From NCBI GenBank assembly GCA_050257395.1, contig JBLMWU010000033.1, positions 1 through 23,031 of the forward strand: DNA of 23,031 nucleotides, given 5' to 3'. The notes beneath the pieces are model-generated. The model was not told where the DNA came from and searched no databases. It saw only the letters and a list, made by a program, of their open reading frames with translations. Positions within the stretch are counted from its first letter, which is position 1. Each line of letters opens with the position of its first letter. This document shows, piece after piece, positions 7,884-14,732 of this stretch. The stretch is from JAIRTY01 sp050257395 (GTDB lineage Bacteria > Actinomycetota > Actinomycetes > Streptosporangiales > Streptosporangiaceae). The position numbers were made by a program, and so were the translations under genes.

Positions 7884-8820
7884 CAGCACTGGCGCAGGCG
7901 GGGAGAGCGCGGGGGAGATCCGCGCCGCCGGCGCGCTGCTGTGGCGGCCAGCGGCGGGCGGGCCGGAGATCGCGCTCATCCACCGCGAGCGGTACGACGA
8001 CTGGACCTTCCCGAAAGGCAAAGCCCTCCCCGGCGAGCACGTGGTCCTGACCGCGGCCCGCGAGGTCGCCGAGGAGACCGGCATCCGGATCGTGCTCGGC
8101 CGGCGGCTGCCGACGGTCCGCTACCTCAGCGGCGGCAAGCCCAAGCGGGTGGACTACTGGGCGGGCCGCCCGGCAGACGGCCCGGACGATGACCCGCAGC
8201 CCGGCTTCGTGCCCAACGACGAGGTGGACGACCTGGCCTGGGTGCCGCTGCCCGACGCCCGGGGCCGGCTCACCTACGGGCACGACGCGCAGCTGCTGGA
8301 CGAGTTCGCGGCCGGCCCGGCGCTCACGGCGCCGGCGGTCATCCTCCGGCACGCCTGGGCCCGCAACAAGAACGCCTGGCGGGCGGAAGGGCACCCCGAG
8401 GACCTGGGCCGCCCGCTCACCCGGCACGGGCAGGCGCAGGCGCGGGACCTGGCCGAGATCCTGGCCTGCTTCGGGCCCGCCCGGGTGGTGAGCTCAGCGG
8501 CCGAACGCTGCCTGGCGTCGGTCCGCCCGTACGCGGCGCTGGCGGGCGCGGAGGTGGAAGCCGAGCCCGCGTTCACCGTCACGGACAGCGAACCCGTTCC
8601 GGACGAAGCCCGGGAGCGCGTCCTGGCCCTGATGGCGGGCGGCGGTTCGGCGGTGATGTGCGGCCACCGGGAGAACCTGCCGTCCCTGCTCGCCTGGACC
8701 AGCCAGGCGCTGCACGCCGCGGCCCCGCCCGGCCGGCCGCTGCCGAAAGGCGGCTTCTGGGTTCTGCACGCGGCGGGCGGGCGCCTCGCGGCGGCCGAGC
8801 GGCACCAGCTCAGCGAGTGA
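7876..8820 (+). CDS. mutT1: MutT1-type two-domain protein: Nudix hydrolase plus histidine phosphatase
   Basis: This 314-residue protein has the architecture of mycobacterial MutT1. Its N-terminal Nudix domain spans about residues 15-140. The complete Nudix box starts at G48, has E54, and ends in REVAEETGI at 62-70, giving the G-x5-E-x7-REUxEExGU pattern. A C-terminal histidine-phosphatase domain begins VILRHAWARNKNAW, with the phospho-accepting His at 159 inside an RHA version of the usual RHG triad. Later motifs VVSSAAERCLAS and VMCGHRENLPSLL match the family. MutT1 enzymes remove 8-oxo-(d)GTP and cleave diadenosine polyphosphates; that activity is known for the family and not shown here. 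The ATG overlaps the ppk stop by 8 bp. A Ppk-MutT1 pair links polyphosphate and nucleotide pools and is seen in other actinomycetes. A strong hairpin follows the stop. Confidence 0.93.
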   Translation: MADSTGAGGESAGEIRAAGALLWRPAAGGPEIALIHRERYDDWTFPKGKALPGEHVVLTAAREVAEETGIRIVLGRRLPTVRYLSGGKPKRVDYWAGRPADGPDDDPQPGFVPNDEVDDLAWVPLPDARGRLTYGHDAQLLDEFAAGPALTAPAVILRHAWARNKNAWRAEGHPEDLGRPLTRHGQAQARDLAEILACFGPARVVSSAAERCLASVRPYAALAGAEVEAEPAFTVTDSEPVPDEARERVLALMAGGGSAVMCGHRENLPSLLAWTSQALHAAAPPGRPLPKGGFWVLHAAGGRLAAAERHQLSE

Positions 8821-8824
8821 CGGG

Positions 8825-8857
8825 CAGTGCCGCCCCGGGAGGGCCGGGGCGGCACTG
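8825..8857. terminator. Perfect 14-bp stem hairpin between convergent genes
   Basis: CAGTGCCGCCCCGG at 8825-8838 pairs exactly with CCGGGGCGGCACTG at 8844-8857 around the loop GAGGG. It sits 4 bases after the mutT1 stop and 13 bases before the stop of the converging glycine-rich gene. A bidirectional terminator is the natural reading. There is no U-run, but actinomycete terminators often lack one. Confidence 0.8.
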
Positions 8858-8870
8858 CAGCTGCCTCCTC

Positions 8871-10265
8871 TCAGCGGAAGACCTGCGCGAAGTCCACCGA
8901 TGTGTTGTCGAACGGGGTCCGGTCGAGCGGCCTGACATGAGCGACCGCCCGCAGCACCCGCCCCGGCCGGGCGGTGATCAGGACACTGGCTGAGATCACC
9001 GTGTGCCGGTGCGGGAGCAGCGAGACGAATCGCGTGCACCTCAGGAAGTGCCGGACCGCGGCGCACCGCCAGAACAGCCCGCCGCCCGACTGCACCAGCG
9101 CCTCGCCCCGGGGCACGCGGAGAGTCGCGGTGATCGGCCCGAAGGTCGGTGCGCTCCCGGTGTTCACCACCCGCAGCCGGTAGCCGCCCAGGCGGCCGCT
9201 CTGGAAGATGCCCAGGTGGGTCAGCCTGATGCCCAGGTCCGCGTGCCGGTGCGGTGGAGGCGGAGGTGGTGGGGGCGGGGGCGGCGCGAACCAGGTGATC
9301 GTGACCTGGCCATTGCCCTGCATGAAGTTGCCGTTGTGCCTGGCATGGGACCTTGGCAGCTTGTAGTGGCGATCCCGGCCGAAGAAGACGGCGCTGGAGC
9401 CGCCGCCGCCACCACCGCCGGCCGAGAAGTCCGGGGCGTTGTCGGCGCCGCTGCCGCCGCCACCGCCGCCGAACCAGCCGCCGCCACCGCCGCCGCCGTC
9501 ACCGGCAGCCATGAGGTTGAGGCCGCCAGTGCCCCCGACGGCGGTGCCGTCCATGCCGGGAGTGCCGTTGGGCGACCCGCCGGCACCGCCGTCGCCGCCG
9601 GCCGTGAAGGTGGCGCCGCCGCCACCGCCGCCGCCTGTCAGAGGCGAATTGAGAAGGCAGCCGCCGTCACCGGGAGAGCCATCGTTGCCGGCGTTGCCGC
9701 CGTCGCCGCCAGCGCCGCTGTTGGTGGTGCAGACAGCGTCGCCGCCAGCGCCGCCGCCGGCACCGGCCACCAGCAGGGGGCCGGGCCCAGGGCCGGTCCC
9801 ATGCCGATGCCTATGGCCCGACCCGGTGACAAAGGACGAACCGCCGCCCCCGCCGGCGTCGCTCGCCCCGGGGGCGCCGCCGTCCGGGAAACCGCCGCCG
9901 GAGTTGGTGCCGACGCAGCCGACGGTGACGGTCAGCACCTGACCAGGGAACACATGCACTTTGCTGGACACCCCGTCGCCGTTCCCGCCGGAGCCGGTGC
10001 TCCCGTCAGCGCCGTCGGCGCCGAAGGCGCGGGTGGTGACGAACTTGACCCCGAACGGCACCCGGAAGAACTGGCTGCCGCCGGTGCAGCCGAAGGTGAT
10101 CCGGCCGCCGTGCCGCTTCTTGATCTGGTGGGCGGCCGGTGTCCCGGTGTGATGCGGGGCGGCACCGGCTGGCGGGGCGGCCCCGGCCAGGACCAGGCCG
10201 GTCGCACCGGCCATGACCGCAGCGGGCACCGCCAGGCGGGCCAGCCGCGCTCTCCGTACAGTCAT
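8871..10265 (-). CDS. Secreted glycine-rich protein with poly-proline linker and C-terminal DUF11-like domain
   Basis: The 464-residue product starts MTVRRARLARLAVPAAVM, a Sec signal peptide with cleavage likely near AGA|AP at residue 35. Residues 50-310 resemble the glycine-rich domain found in bacterial surface proteins: RITFGCTGGSQFFRVPFGV, then VHVFPGQVLTVTVGCVG, then long Gly runs such as GDGGGGGGGWFGGGGGGSG. Eleven consecutive prolines (328-338) form a rigid linker. The C-terminal part (about 342-460) looks like a DUF11/CARDB-type beta-sandwich: ADLGIRLTHLGIFQSG, YRLRVVNTGSAPTFGPITAT, ending TPFDNTSVDFAQVF. No sortase motif or C-terminal membrane anchor is present, so it is probably released or wall-associated. 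The ATG at 10265 is preceded by AAGGAAG. The upstream ATG at 10313 would add charged residues in front of the signal peptide. Function unknown. His-rich patches (HRHRHG, HRHAD) are unusual. Confidence 0.8.
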   Translation of the reverse strand: MTVRRARLARLAVPAAVMAGATGLVLAGAAPPAGAAPHHTGTPAAHQIKKRHGGRITFGCTGGSQFFRVPFGVKFVTTRAFGADGADGSTGSGGNGDGVSSKVHVFPGQVLTVTVGCVGTNSGGGFPDGGAPGASDAGGGGGSSFVTGSGHRHRHGTGPGPGPLLVAGAGGGAGGDAVCTTNSGAGGDGGNAGNDGSPGDGGCLLNSPLTGGGGGGGATFTAGGDGGAGGSPNGTPGMDGTAVGGTGGLNLMAAGDGGGGGGGWFGGGGGGSGADNAPDFSAGGGGGGGSSAVFFGRDRHYKLPRSHARHNGNFMQGNGQVTITWFAPPPPPPPPPPPHRHADLGIRLTHLGIFQSGRLGGYRLRVVNTGSAPTFGPITATLRVPRGEALVQSGGGLFWRCAAVRHFLRCTRFVSLLPHRHTVISASVLITARPGRVLRAVAHVRPLDRTPFDNTSVDFAQVFR

Positions 10266-10323
10266 GGACTCTTCCTTTTCATCCTTGAAAAGCCTGCGAT
10301 CTGGATAATTCACGTCTGCGGGC

Positions 10324-10374
10324 CCTCACCCCCTTCCCATGACCGGGCTTTGCGGAGCCCGGAAAACGTGAGGG
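10324..10374 (-). promoter_or_regulatory. Nested stem structure in the leader of the glycine-rich gene
   Basis: Read on the minus strand, CCCTCAC pairs with GTGAGGG (outer 7-bp stem). Enclosed between them, CCGGGCT pairs with AGCCCGG (inner 7-bp stem) around CCGCAA. The structure ends about 60 bases before the ATG at 10265. Two nested perfect stems suggest a folded RNA element, or a rho-independent attenuator. I could not match it to a known riboswitch class. Confidence 0.45.
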
Positions 10375-10443
10375 CAGCAGTCAGCGGTTAAATTCGCCCA
10401 GAGAGAGATAAGTCAGGAAGGTCCCCCGTCTTCCCAGGTCAAA

Positions 10444-10457
10444 CCGGTATCAACCGG
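10444..10457. repeat. Inverted repeat CCGGT-ATCA-ACCGG
   Basis: A 5-bp palindrome with a four-base spacer lies in the AT-richer leader region. A related longer palindrome (GCCGGTA/TACCGGC) lies 53 bases further along. Two copies of a CCGGTA-type half-site could be protein operators or small RNA stems. Confidence 0.35.
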
Positions 10458-10509
10458 CATTACGGACTCGGGAACATGTGCTGTCAGCTGGTCTTAAGGA
10501 CCTCTGCGG

Positions 10510-10530
10510 GCCGGTATCCCCGGTACCGGC
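10510..10530. repeat. Inverted repeat GCCGGTA-N7-TACCGGC
   Basis: Perfect 7-bp arms at 10510-10516 and 10524-10530 are separated by TCCCCGG. Both arms share the CCGGTA core with the palindrome at 10444-10457. The total length of 21 bp is typical of dimeric repressor operators, but no regulator gene lies next to it. Confidence 0.4.
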
Positions 10531-10571
10531 AGATGAGCCCCCGGAATCCGGCATGCTCATTTTCCGCCAGC

Positions 10572-10599
10572 ATAAAACCGGGGCCAGAAGTGCTTTTAT
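10572..10599. repeat. AT-rich inverted repeat ATAAAA-N16-TTTTAT
   Basis: ATAAAA at 10572-10577 and TTTTAT at 10594-10599 are perfect complements separated by 16 GC-rich bases. Such A/T clusters are rare in this window. They could be promoter -10 elements on either strand or a binding site for an AT-preferring protein. The function is not decided by the sequence. Confidence 0.35.
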
Positions 10600-10692
10600 C
10601 TGGGGGCCGCGCGGGCGGGTGAGCCCGCTGCCGCAGGCGATGGCGGGCTGGCGGGGCCGGCGGGCAGCGCCGGGCCGCCCGCCGCCGGGGGC

Positions 10693-11301
10693 TCAGCCGG
10701 GCTGGGGGAGACGCGCCCCGGCCGGGTCCCAGTCGAGGGTGGGCGGCAGGGCGCCTTCGAAGATGAGCAGCCAGCGCTTGATCTCGATGCCAGTGCCGCC
10801 GCTGTAACCGCCGAGGCCGTTGCCTGCCACGACCCGGTGGCAAGGGATGATGACCGGGCACCGGTTGGACCCCATCACCTGCCCGACCACCCGGGCCGGC
10901 GGCCGGTAGTCACCCGCGGGCGCACTCTGCCCGCCGGAGTCACCGCCGTCCGGCAGCCCCGCCCGTTTCGCCAGGTCCCCGTAGGTGATCGTGCGGCCGT
11001 ACCCGGCCGCGCCGATCAGCGCGGACAGCACCCGCTGCTGGGTCCCGGTCACCCCGGTCCAGTCCACCGGCACGGTGAAGTCGCGCCGCCGCCCGGCGAA
11101 GTAGCCCGCGAGCTGCCGCAGGGCCTCGGCCAGCAGGTCCCGGGCGGCGCCGGGGACCGCGGCGGGCAGCGGGATCTGCCCGCCGCCGCGGCCGAAGTCC
11201 ACCCGGGCCAGGCCGTCCGGGCTGCAGGTGACGTGCAGGTCACCCACAGGCGACGCGAGCATGCCGGTGGCGAGCCCGGAAGCGGCACTTCGTTCACTCA
11301 T
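10693..11301 (-). CDS. ogt: Methylated-DNA--[protein]-cysteine S-methyltransferase
   Basis: This DNA-repair suicide protein takes the methyl group from O6-methylguanine (and O4-methylthymine) onto its own cysteine. The 202-residue length is slightly above the usual 160-190. The active-site motif is IIPCHRVVAG with C154. TYGDLAKRAG (107-116) precedes the helix-turn-helix region, and GGYSGGTGIEIKRWLL closes the fold. Two departures from the common pattern are visible. Residues about 118-133 form a Gly/Ser/Asp insertion just before the ARVVGQ recognition helix. The family's usual N-P before the active site reads NRCPV here, adding a cysteine at 148. The ATG at 11301 is chosen for its GGAG ribosome-binding site. 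A TAnnnT element (minus strand, 11318-11323) may be the promoter. The ogt gene follows the RNase D gene by 60 bp on the same strand. Confidence 0.92.
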   Translation of the reverse strand: MSERSAASGLATGMLASPVGDLHVTCSPDGLARVDFGRGGGQIPLPAAVPGAARDLLAEALRQLAGYFAGRRRDFTVPVDWTGVTGTQQRVLSALIGAAGYGRTITYGDLAKRAGLPDGGDSGGQSAPAGDYRPPARVVGQVMGSNRCPVIIPCHRVVAGNGLGGYSGGTGIEIKRWLLIFEGALPPTLDWDPAGARLPQPG

Positions 11302-11361
11302 ATCGATCTCCGGGATCACCCTACGGGCAGCCCCCGACATTCCGGGGCCGGCCGCCGCGGC

Positions 11362-12645
11362 CTACTCGTCGTCCTTTTCCAGCAGCCGCAGCAGCGCCCT
11401 GGTGATGGGGAGCGCGGTGAGGTCGATCTGCCAGGGCCGGGCCCCGTGCGCGGACAGATCCGCCCTGATCGCCTCCACCGCCGGCGGGTCGGGCGGTTGC
11501 CAGGTCAGCCTGCGCACCACGTCCGGCTGGAGCAGGTTCTCCGCGGGCAGCGAGTGCTCGTCGGCCAGGGCCGCCACCACGGTCCGGACCGCGGCCAGCC
11601 GCTTGGCGGCCACCGGGTCCCGCTCTGCCCACCGGTGCGCGGGCGGCGGGCCCTCGGCCGCGGGCGGCGCGGACCCGGGCAGGTCTGACTCGCGCAGGCC
11701 GCGGGCGTGCTGCACGGCCCGCCACCACTCGTGCGTGTGCCGGCGGGCGCCCCGGCCGCGGAACCCGGCCAGGGCCAGCAGGTCCGCCTGGGTCGCGGGC
11801 ACCGCCCGGGCCGCCTCGACGATCGCGGCATCCGCCAGCACCCGCCCGGGCGACTGGTCGCGGCGCTGGGCGAGCTTGTCGCGGGCCAGCCACAGTTCCC
11901 GCACCACGGCCAGGCCCCGGCGGCTGCGCACCTGGTGGATGCCGGAGGTGCGGCGCCACGGGTCCGCCCGGGGCCCTGGCGGCTTGGCGGCCAGCACGGC
12001 GGCGAACTCCTGCTGCGCCCACCCGGTCTTGCCCTGCTCCCTGAGCTGCGCGGCCAGCGCGTCCCGCAGGTCCACCAGCAGCTCCACGTCCAGGGCGGCG
12101 TAGCGGAGCCAGTCCTCGGGCAGCGGGCGGGTGGACCAGTCCACCGCCGCGTGCCCCTTCTCCAGGGTGTAGCCGAGCACGGTCTCGACCAGGATGCCGA
12201 GCCCCACCCGCGGGAACCCGAGCAGCCGGCCCGCCAGCTCGGTGTCGAACAGCAGCCGCGGCCGGTAGCCGAGCTCCGCCAGGCAGGGCAGATCCTGGGA
12301 GGCGGCGTGCAGCACGACCTCGGTGCCGGCCATGGCCGCGTCCAGCTCCGACAGGTCCGGGCAGGCCACCGGGTCGATCAGCACCGTGCCCGCGCCCGCC
12401 CGCCGCAGCTGCACCAGGAACGCCCGGTGCCCGTACCGGAAGCCGGACGCCCGCTCGGCGTCGACCGCCAGCGGCCCGCTGCCCGCGGCCAGCGCGGCCA
12501 CCGCCTCGGCCAGCTCGCCGGGGGAGCTGATGACCGGCGGGAGCCCTTCCCTCGGCTCCAGCAGCGGCACCGCCTCCGGCCGGCCCGTCTCCGCCTGCGC
12601 GCCGGTCACCTCCGCGGCTTCCGCCTGGCCGCCGTCGTCCGTCAT
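11362..12645 (-). CDS. rnd: Ribonuclease D-like 3'-5' exoribonuclease with HRDC domain
   Basis: This 427-residue DEDDy-type exonuclease is likely to act in 3' trimming of tRNA and other structured RNA. All expected catalytic residues are visible: D62 and E64 in AVDAERASGF, D118 in LHAASQDLPCL, and the YxxxD pair Y182/D186 in RYAALDVELL. LLFDTELAGRLLGFPRVGL is the classic RNase D block. A single HRDC domain spans about residues 240-312 (LAVVRELWLARDKLAQRRDQ). The remaining C-terminal part (about 340-427) matches the C-terminal extension of actinobacterial RNase D proteins. The first 35 residues are acidic and low-complexity. The ATG overlaps the DUF3000 stop by four bases (ATGA), implying translational coupling. 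E. coli RNase D carries two HRDC-like domains, so a second degenerate one could lie in the C-terminal extension. Confidence 0.92.
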   Translation of the reverse strand: MTDDGGQAEAAEVTGAQAETGRPEAVPLLEPREGLPPVISSPGELAEAVAALAAGSGPLAVDAERASGFRYGHRAFLVQLRRAGAGTVLIDPVACPDLSELDAAMAGTEVVLHAASQDLPCLAELGYRPRLLFDTELAGRLLGFPRVGLGILVETVLGYTLEKGHAAVDWSTRPLPEDWLRYAALDVELLVDLRDALAAQLREQGKTGWAQQEFAAVLAAKPPGPRADPWRRTSGIHQVRSRRGLAVVRELWLARDKLAQRRDQSPGRVLADAAIVEAARAVPATQADLLALAGFRGRGARRHTHEWWRAVQHARGLRESDLPGSAPPAAEGPPPAHRWAERDPVAAKRLAAVRTVVAALADEHSLPAENLLQPDVVRRLTWQPPDPPAVEAIRADLSAHGARPWQIDLTALPITRALLRLLEKDDE

Positions 12646-13280
12646 GGCCTGCCCCGGGCGCCCGGCACCCGGAGCGCGGTCACCCCCGCGGCCAGCGGCG
12701 GCAGGCCGGAGGCGGCGCACAGCGCGCCGCACCAGGCGGTGACGTGGCCGGCGAGCCCGGCCCCGGCCTCCGCGCCCGGGCCGTCCGGGACCGCGGGCGA
12801 CCAGGAGGCGCGCAGCTCGAAGCCGGTCACCGGGATCTCGTCCGCCTTGCCGCCGAACCCTTCCGTGACCACCCGGGTGACCGTGCCGCTGGCCGCCTCG
12901 TACCCGCCGGTGCGGTCCAGCGCCTCGGTGAGCCAGCTCCAGCCCACCGCGCCGATCAGCGGGTCAGCGGCGATCTCCGGGTCGAGCTCGGCGCGGATGT
13001 ACACGATGACCCGCAGCGGGCCGCCCCAGCCCGGCTGCCCGGCCGGGTCGTACAGCAGGATGAACCGGCCCGACGCCACCTCGTCCTCACCGTCGGTGAC
13101 CGTGGCGGCGAACGCGGCCGCGTACGGCGCCAGCGTCCGGGGCGGCGGCACGTCCTCGAATGCCAGTTCCGGGCGGAGCGCCGTCACCTGCTGCCGGCCG
13201 GCGGCCAGCCCGGCCAGCGCGTCCCGGAACGCGGCGGGTGCCTGCCCGTCCTCCTGTTCCGCTGCGCCGACCTGCCTCAT
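12642..13280 (-). CDS. DUF3000 family protein
   Basis: This 212-residue protein belongs to DUF3000, an uncharacterised family confined to actinomycetes and commonly found beside RNase D and hemE. Recognisable blocks are FRDALAGLAAGRQQV near residue 18, RPELAFEDVPPPRTLAPYAA, and GRFILLYDPAGQPGW. It also has GWSWLTEALDRTGGYEAASG and a C-terminal SWSPAVPDG...HVTAWCGALCAASGLP. It has no signal peptide or membrane segment and is probably cytosolic. The start at 13280 (MRQVGAAEQ) is chosen over upstream frames because the extra residues would be Arg/Ser-rich and atypical. Its stop overlaps the rnd start (ATGA), and a zinc-ribbon gene ends 31 bp upstream on the same strand, so three or four genes form one leftward operon. 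No function can be assigned. Confidence 0.85.
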   Translation of the reverse strand: MRQVGAAEQEDGQAPAAFRDALAGLAAGRQQVTALRPELAFEDVPPPRTLAPYAAAFAATVTDGEDEVASGRFILLYDPAGQPGWGGPLRVIVYIRAELDPEIAADPLIGAVGWSWLTEALDRTGGYEAASGTVTRVVTEGFGGKADEIPVTGFELRASWSPAVPDGPGAEAGAGLAGHVTAWCGALCAASGLPPLAAGVTALRVPGARGRP

Positions 13281-13311
13281 ATTCCGAGCGTACGTCGTCG
13301 CGGCTGACCTC

Positions 13312-13521
13312 TCACGCGACCCTGCCGCGCACGCCAGCCTGATAGGGCGATTCCGCCTGGTACAGGACGAACCCGGCGAGCAGCGCGGCGCCGCAGCCGG
13401 TGCAGGCCCACTCGGGGCAGTCGCCGTCCGGCACGTCGGGGCACTCGCCAGGCTGGCCATGATGCTGCTCGAACAGCCGCTGCCCGCCGCACTCGCCGCA
13501 GTGGCGCAACATCTCGCTCAT
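13312..13521 (-). CDS. Small zinc-ribbon protein, 69 residues
   Basis: This short protein starts MSEMLRHCGECGGQ and has two CxxC knuckles, C8/C11 and C40/C43, the arrangement of a zinc ribbon. C27 and C35 lie between them. The segment between the knuckles is acidic. The C-terminal tail is aliphatic then basic (FVLYQAESPYQAGVRGR). The ATG at 13521 follows an AGGGAGG ribbon-binding Shine-Dalgarno at good spacing, which supports a real gene despite its size. It is first in the leftward DUF3000-rnd-ogt set and divergent from hemE. A role as a small nucleic-acid- or protein-binding adaptor is only a guess. Confidence 0.75.
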   Translation of the reverse strand: MSEMLRHCGECGGQRLFEQHHGQPGECPDVPDGDCPEWACTGCGAALLAGFVLYQAESPYQAGVRGRVA

Positions 13522-13602
13522 CGTCAGCCTCCCTGATCCTGGGCCCGCCACGGGCCGGGCACGCAACGCGCCCCCGCGGCGGCAGGCTGCTGTCGATGGT
13601 GG

Positions 13603-13641
13603 CACGCCGGGCCGCGCCAGCGGTGGATGCGGCCCGGCGTG
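13603..13641. promoter_or_regulatory. Perfect 13-bp inverted repeat just upstream of hemE
   Basis: CACGCCGGGCCGC at 13603-13615 pairs exactly with GCGGCCCGGCGTG at 13629-13641 around a 13-base loop. The right arm ends 20 bases before the hemE ATG. It lies in the 140-bp divergent gap between hemE and the zinc-ribbon gene. It could be a repressor operator, a 5'-UTR hairpin that limits hemE expression, or an attenuator. Confidence 0.55.
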
Positions 13642-13661
13642 TCCGATTCCGGGGCTGTGAG

Positions 13662-14720
13662 ATGCTCGACGTCGTGAGTTCCCCCGCCAGCCCGCCGCCG
13701 TTCCTGCTCGCGTGCCGCCGCCAGCCGGTGCCGTACACCCCGGTGTGGTACATGCGGCAGGCGGGCCGGGCGCTGCCGGAGTACCGCAAGGCCCGCGGGA
13801 AGACCAGCATGCTGCAGGCCTGCGCCAATCCCGCCCTCATCACCGAGATCACCCTGCAGCCGGTGCGCCGCTACGGCGTGGACGCCGCCGTCTTCTTCAG
13901 CGACATCGTGGTGCCGCTCAAGGCGATCGGCTTCGGCATCGACATCAAGCCCGGCGTCGGCCCGGTGGTGGACAAGCCGGTCCGGGCCGAGGCGGACCTG
14001 GCGCGGCTGCGGGAGCTTGACCCCTCGGACGTGCCGTACGTGACCGAGGCGGTCCGGGCCCTGGTCGGCGAGCTCGGCCCGGTGCCGCTGATCGGGTTCG
14101 CCGGGGCCCCGTTCACCCTGGCGTCGTACCTGATCGAAGGCGGCCCGTCCAAGAACCACGAGCACACCAAGGCGCTCATGTACGGCAACCCGGGCCTGTG
14201 GCACGCGCTGGCGGGCCGGCTGGCCGCGATCACCCTGGCGTTCCTGCGGGTCCAGATCGCCGCGGGCGCCGCGGCGGTGCAGCTGTTCGACTCCTGGGCC
14301 GGCGCGGTCAGCGCGGAGGACTACCGGCAGTACGTGCTGCCGCACAGCCGCGCGGTGCTGGGCGCGCTCGCGGACACCGGGGTGCCGCGCATCCACTTCG
14401 GCGTCGGCACCGGCGAGCTGCTGCGGCTGATGGGCGAGGCGGGCGCGGACGTGGTCGGGGTGGACTGGCGGGTGCCGCTGGACGAGGCCGCCCGCCGGGT
14501 GGAGCCCGGCAAGGCGCTGCAGGGCAACCTGGACCCGGCGGTCCTGTTCGCGCCGTGGCCCGCGGTCGAAGACCGGGCCCGGGACGTGCTCAGCCGGGGC
14601 CGGGTCGCCGAGGGGCACGTGTTCAACCTGGGCCACGGCGTGCTCCCGGACACCGACCCGGACATGCTGACCCGCCTCACCGACTTCGTGCACACGGAGT
14701 CGGCGCGCGGGCCAGCCTGA
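13662..14720 (+). CDS. hemE: Uroporphyrinogen III decarboxylase
   Basis: HemE removes four carboxyl groups from the acetate side chains of uroporphyrinogen III, giving coproporphyrinogen III. The 352 residues match the family length. Signature 1 is PVWYMRQAGRALPEYR (W29 to R36 central). FFSDIVVPLKAIGFG contains the key aspartate, D81. Signature 2 is GFAGAPFTLASY from G145. LFDSWAGAVS and FNLGHGVLPDTDPDM are further family blocks. The ATG at 13662 is used because it is downstream of the 13-bp hairpin and gives a typical N-terminus. GTG at 13674 is a close alternative. The ATG at 13596 would place the hairpin inside coding sequence. No strong Shine-Dalgarno sequence is visible. With hemY and hemQ nearby, it belongs to the coproporphyrin-dependent heme route. 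It converges on the DUF4349 gene with only 12 bp between stops. Confidence 0.97.
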   Translation: MLDVVSSPASPPPFLLACRRQPVPYTPVWYMRQAGRALPEYRKARGKTSMLQACANPALITEITLQPVRRYGVDAAVFFSDIVVPLKAIGFGIDIKPGVGPVVDKPVRAEADLARLRELDPSDVPYVTEAVRALVGELGPVPLIGFAGAPFTLASYLIEGGPSKNHEHTKALMYGNPGLWHALAGRLAAITLAFLRVQIAAGAAAVQLFDSWAGAVSAEDYRQYVLPHSRAVLGALADTGVPRIHFGVGTGELLRLMGEAGADVVGVDWRVPLDEAARRVEPGKALQGNLDPAVLFAPWPAVEDRARDVLSRGRVAEGHVFNLGHGVLPDTDPDMLTRLTDFVHTESARGPA

Positions 14721-14732
14721 CCGGCCCCCGCG

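Larger units (their letters stand above)
10266..10692 (-). other. 427-bp AT-richer intergenic leader region with several inverted repeats; no gene seen
   Basis: This gap lies between the start of the glycine-rich gene and the end of ogt, both leftward. It is clearly less GC-rich than its flanks and holds several inverted repeats, listed separately. The right end (10601-10692) is plain GC-rich sequence after the ogt stop. No open frame with coding-like codon use is present on either strand. Partial matches to c-di-AMP and c-di-GMP riboswitch core words were considered and rejected. A long regulated 5' untranslated region of the glycine-rich gene is the best reading. Confidence 0.5.

Noticed and set aside
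4842..8084. A 1,080-codon open frame on the minus strand across ppk and mutT1, and similar long antisense frames at 3506-5335 and 1543-3705
   Set aside because: They lie opposite genes with complete catalytic motifs. Their translations are Arg/Pro/Gly/His-biased, as expected of shadows in very GC-rich DNA, and match no family.
9380..9900. Repeated GCC/GCCGCCGCC tracts as possible intergenic repeats
   Set aside because: They are the complement of Gly codons in the glycine-rich gene and keep its frame with no stop.
9003..10391. Plus-strand 462-codon frame opposite the glycine-rich gene
   Set aside because: The minus strand gives a signal peptide, a ribosome-binding site and recognisable domains. 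The plus translation is Ala/Gly/Val shadow sequence with no motif.
10320..10500. Words resembling riboswitch cores (GCAAAGCC of c-di-GMP type, CGAGTCCGT of c-di-AMP type)
   Set aside because: Only single short words match. The other conserved segments and their spacing are absent, so no known class can be called.
13596..13661. Upstream ATG at 13596 as the hemE start
   Set aside because: It would put the 13-bp inverted repeat inside coding sequence and add 22 Arg/Ala-rich residues not expected for HemE.
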